Source: Minisyncoccota bacterium (GTDB lineage Bacteria > Patescibacteriota > Minisyncoccia > UBA6257 > JAKLIH01). Taken from it: 7,616 nucleotides of DNA. The stretch lies in assembly GCA_028702045.1 (NCBI GenBank), contig JAQVPP010000024.1:1-7616 (forward strand), read 5' to 3'. Under the pieces are notes generated by a model that did not search any database, was not told where the DNA came from, and worked only from the letters and a program-made list of their open reading frames with translations. Of this stretch, positions 5,801-7,616 are shown in pieces. A program made the translations under genes and the position numbers. Every line of letters starts with the position of its first letter. Position 1 is the first letter of the stretch.

Positions 5801-7616
5801 TTACTACTATAGAAGAGGCGAAGGGTGATAATCATTGAAGAGGTATTGTTTTCTTTTTAAATAGTTATCCTCAAAATATTACTTTTGATGCAGATTGAAA
5901 TATAGAAAGTGGAGAAGGAAAGGTGTTGTTATTAGATTATTATAAATGTGTTTCAGGGAGAGGAGATTTACCCGTAGCAATTTTCCCTTCATCTTTATTG
6001 TCAGATAGTTTTGATTATTGTTCAGAGGTAAGTCCATATCCTCAATTAGATGCATATAATATTAAGAAATGTAATTTAGAGCCTAATTTTAATTTGCATG
6101 TAAAAGGAGTATTAGATTTAGATACAGGTGTTATAGATAAAGATTATATTTTTACACCTGAAGATTATATTACATATACCATTTTTAGTAGTTATGGAGA
6201 TGCTGGAGTTTTGCAACCAGTATATAACAATAGAAATTGAATGTATTTAGATGAAAATATTTTTTACCCTAGTGCTAATGTTGAGGACGTAGAGCTATCT
6301 ATAAATGATAGGAATATGGCTTTAGTTGTTAATTGAGATGGGGTATGAGGAGCTCAAGAAGGAGATTATAGATATGAAGTTTATATGTATACTGATGAGA
6401 ACTGTGAAACTATGTATAATGTTTTAAGATATGGTTCAGTTAAAAATTTGGGGAATAATCAATACGAGATTATTCAAGAAACAACGTCTTTGAGAAATAG
6501 GGATAAATTATATGTGAAAATTCAAACTATTAATTTGGCAAATGATAATTTTGTTTGATCTGATGTATATTCTATTGATATACCAGATCAGCCTCAGGAA
6601 TTAGATTTTTTTGTAGAAGATATCGAATGAACCATGCAACAAGATAATCAAAACATATATAGAATGATTTTGGAGATGAATGCTAAAAATTTAATTTCTT
6701 TTGATAGGAAACCACTAGAAGCAAGGCAATACATAGGGGACACTTATAATATATTTGGTGATTTTATTATTAAACCAGATCAAACAGGGGGTCGGATAGT
6801 TGAAAAGATTGATTTTTTGTCTAATGATAAATATATTTGTAATTATAATGTTTCTAAAGCTATAGAAAGTTTTAGTGGAGAAAAAATTGTTTGTAAAATT
6901 AATTATTTAGATCACCCCTTGTTAGATGAGCCGATACACAATAATCAAGGAATTACTTTTGAAGATTTGGAGGTGTTAGGGTATATTTTAGGAAATTTTG
7001 AATCAATTGAGATATTAGATGCTGGTAATACAAATGTTGTTATTAATAGGAGCAACAATGATCTTATTGAGGATGTGGTGGCTTTAAATTTTGCTTTAAA
7101 AAATATAGGAGAAAATAATGTTTTTCTTAAAAATTTAAAAATATCAATTCCTCAGAATAGAGAAGACATTATAGAAAGTATCGCTTTGTATAATGAAGAA
7201 TTATTAATAGAAAGACAAAATTATGATAGTAATGGTGTTTTTGAGATAAGTAATATGGGAACATTGATTCCAAAACATGAAACTAAAAATTTTGTTTTAA
7301 AATATAATATTAAGCCAAATGGAGTGGGTTATCTAAATGAAGCACAATTAATAAAAAATGATTTAACTTATACTTTAGGAGATAGTGAAATAGAGAATAT
7401 GTGTAAAGGTGAGAATGTTATTGGCGGTGAGATAAATATAGTGGCGGTTCCTCAAGTTACTACAACAACTGTTCCTCAGACTACTACTACAACAACAACT
7501 GTTCCTCAGACTACTACTACAACAACTGTTCCTCAGACTACTACTACAACAACTGTTCCTCAGACTACTACTACAACAACTGTTCCTCAGACTACTACTA
7601 CAACAACAACTGTTCC
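2872..7616 (+). CDS. Giant secreted modular protein: zinc phospholipase C-like domain, two lamin-tail domains, FN3-like segment, Thr-rich linkers (3' end outside window)
   Basis: One frame stays open for 1,581 codons, interrupted only by 18 TGA codons. A signal peptide (1-22, 'VYA' before the cut) leads into a zinc-dependent phospholipase C-like domain (about 23-330). Likely metal ligands are H29, the acidic 'SDEDSP' (61-66), H73 in 'NHFYDP', H155/H158 and D162 in 'GHILHLIED', H168, H174 and E185/E186. Thr-rich linkers follow at 372-416, 589-614 and 915-943. Lamin-tail domain 1 spans about 439-582 ('INEIA-W-MGT', 'DEWIEI', 'GTPKA'), and lamin-tail domain 2 about 621-793 ('FSEIQVAG', 'NDEFIELYNP', 'DPQN'). 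Residues 1137-1239 look FN3-like. The remaining beta-rich parts are unrecognised. The C-terminal end lies in VPQT6-7 repeats. Only two Trp are TGG. The gene is probably co-transcribed with the membrane protein 15 bp upstream. The lipase activity is inference; these domains often lack a tested substrate. Confidence 0.88.
7447..7616 (+). repeat. In-frame 27/30-bp tandem repeat encoding VPQTTTTTT(T), running off the window
   Basis: After one degenerate 24-bp unit (7447-7470, VPQVTTTT) come units of 30, 27, 27, 27 and 30 bp, starting at 7471, 7501, 7528, 7555 and 7582, then a partial unit. Each full unit is GTTCCTCAG followed by ACT/ACA codons. The units are identical apart from one extra ACA in the 30-bp forms, so the array is recent or kept uniform by recombination. 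All length differences are multiples of three. It encodes an extended, probably glycosylated stalk. The total number of copies cannot be seen. Confidence 0.95.

Noticed and set aside
2872..6240. A degraded pseudogene or many short genes split by stop codons.
   Set aside because: All interruptions are TGA, none TAA or TAG, with no frame change over more than 4.7 kb. TGA falls where the lamin-tail domains have conserved Trp.
1..7616. UGA read as glycine (code 25), as in Gracilibacteria and Absconditabacteria.
   Set aside because: The family positions need Trp, ordinary Gly codons are plentiful, and Trp would otherwise be almost absent from these proteins.
7471..7616. CRISPR-like regular repeats.
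   Set aside because: The units are contiguous with no spacers, in frame, and code for VPQT6-7; this is a coding minisatellite.

Overview
This is an AT-rich bacterial window in which UGA is read as an amino acid, almost certainly tryptophan. About 25 in-frame TGA codons sit inside otherwise open genes, and all six gene ends visible here are TAA. At several of these sites the protein family itself demands tryptophan: the lamin-tail motifs 'NEIA-W-MGT', 'SG-W-QAGD' and 'LKD-W-QIKK', and the AbiEi motif 'LN-W-D'. A standard-code gene caller would shatter the window into short fragments. The protein families are a zinc-ligand bS18, AbiEi/AbiEii-like proteins, a zinc-dependent phospholipase C-like domain and lamin-tail domains with Thr-rich linkers. 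From memory they resemble those of Patescibacteria/CPR (Parcubacteria-type) genomes more than Mollicutes. Known CPR recoding (Gracilibacteria, Absconditabacteria) is UGA to Gly, so UGA to Trp on such a background is the most notable point. Taxonomy is inference from recalled family consensus, not from a search.

Layout, all on the + strand. Bases 2-217: C-terminal end of a probable lytic-transglycosylase-like protein. Bases 218-333: intergenic, with a strong extended -10 promoter and an inverted repeat at the expected transcription start. Bases 334-930 and 936-1631: an AbiEi-like winged-helix protein and an AbiEii-like nucleotidyltransferase, 5 bp apart, a type IV toxin-antitoxin-like pair. 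Bases 1635-1663: a second promoter of nearly identical design. Bases 1697-1903: rpsR. Bases 1912-2292: a small membrane-anchored winged-helix protein. A compact hairpin terminator overlaps its stop codon. Bases 2344-2856: a single-pass membrane protein of unknown function. From 2872 to beyond the window end: a very large secreted modular protein of more than 1,581 residues.

The large protein has a signal peptide, a phospholipase C-like zinc domain, two lamin-tail domains, further beta-rich segments including one FN3-like stretch, and Thr-rich spacers between modules. It runs off the window inside a 27/30-bp tandem repeat encoding VPQTTTTTT. It looks like a cell-surface or secreted protein, possibly for contact with other cells. 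No RNA genes, CRISPR arrays or insertion sequences were seen. None of the six starts has a clear Shine-Dalgarno sequence.
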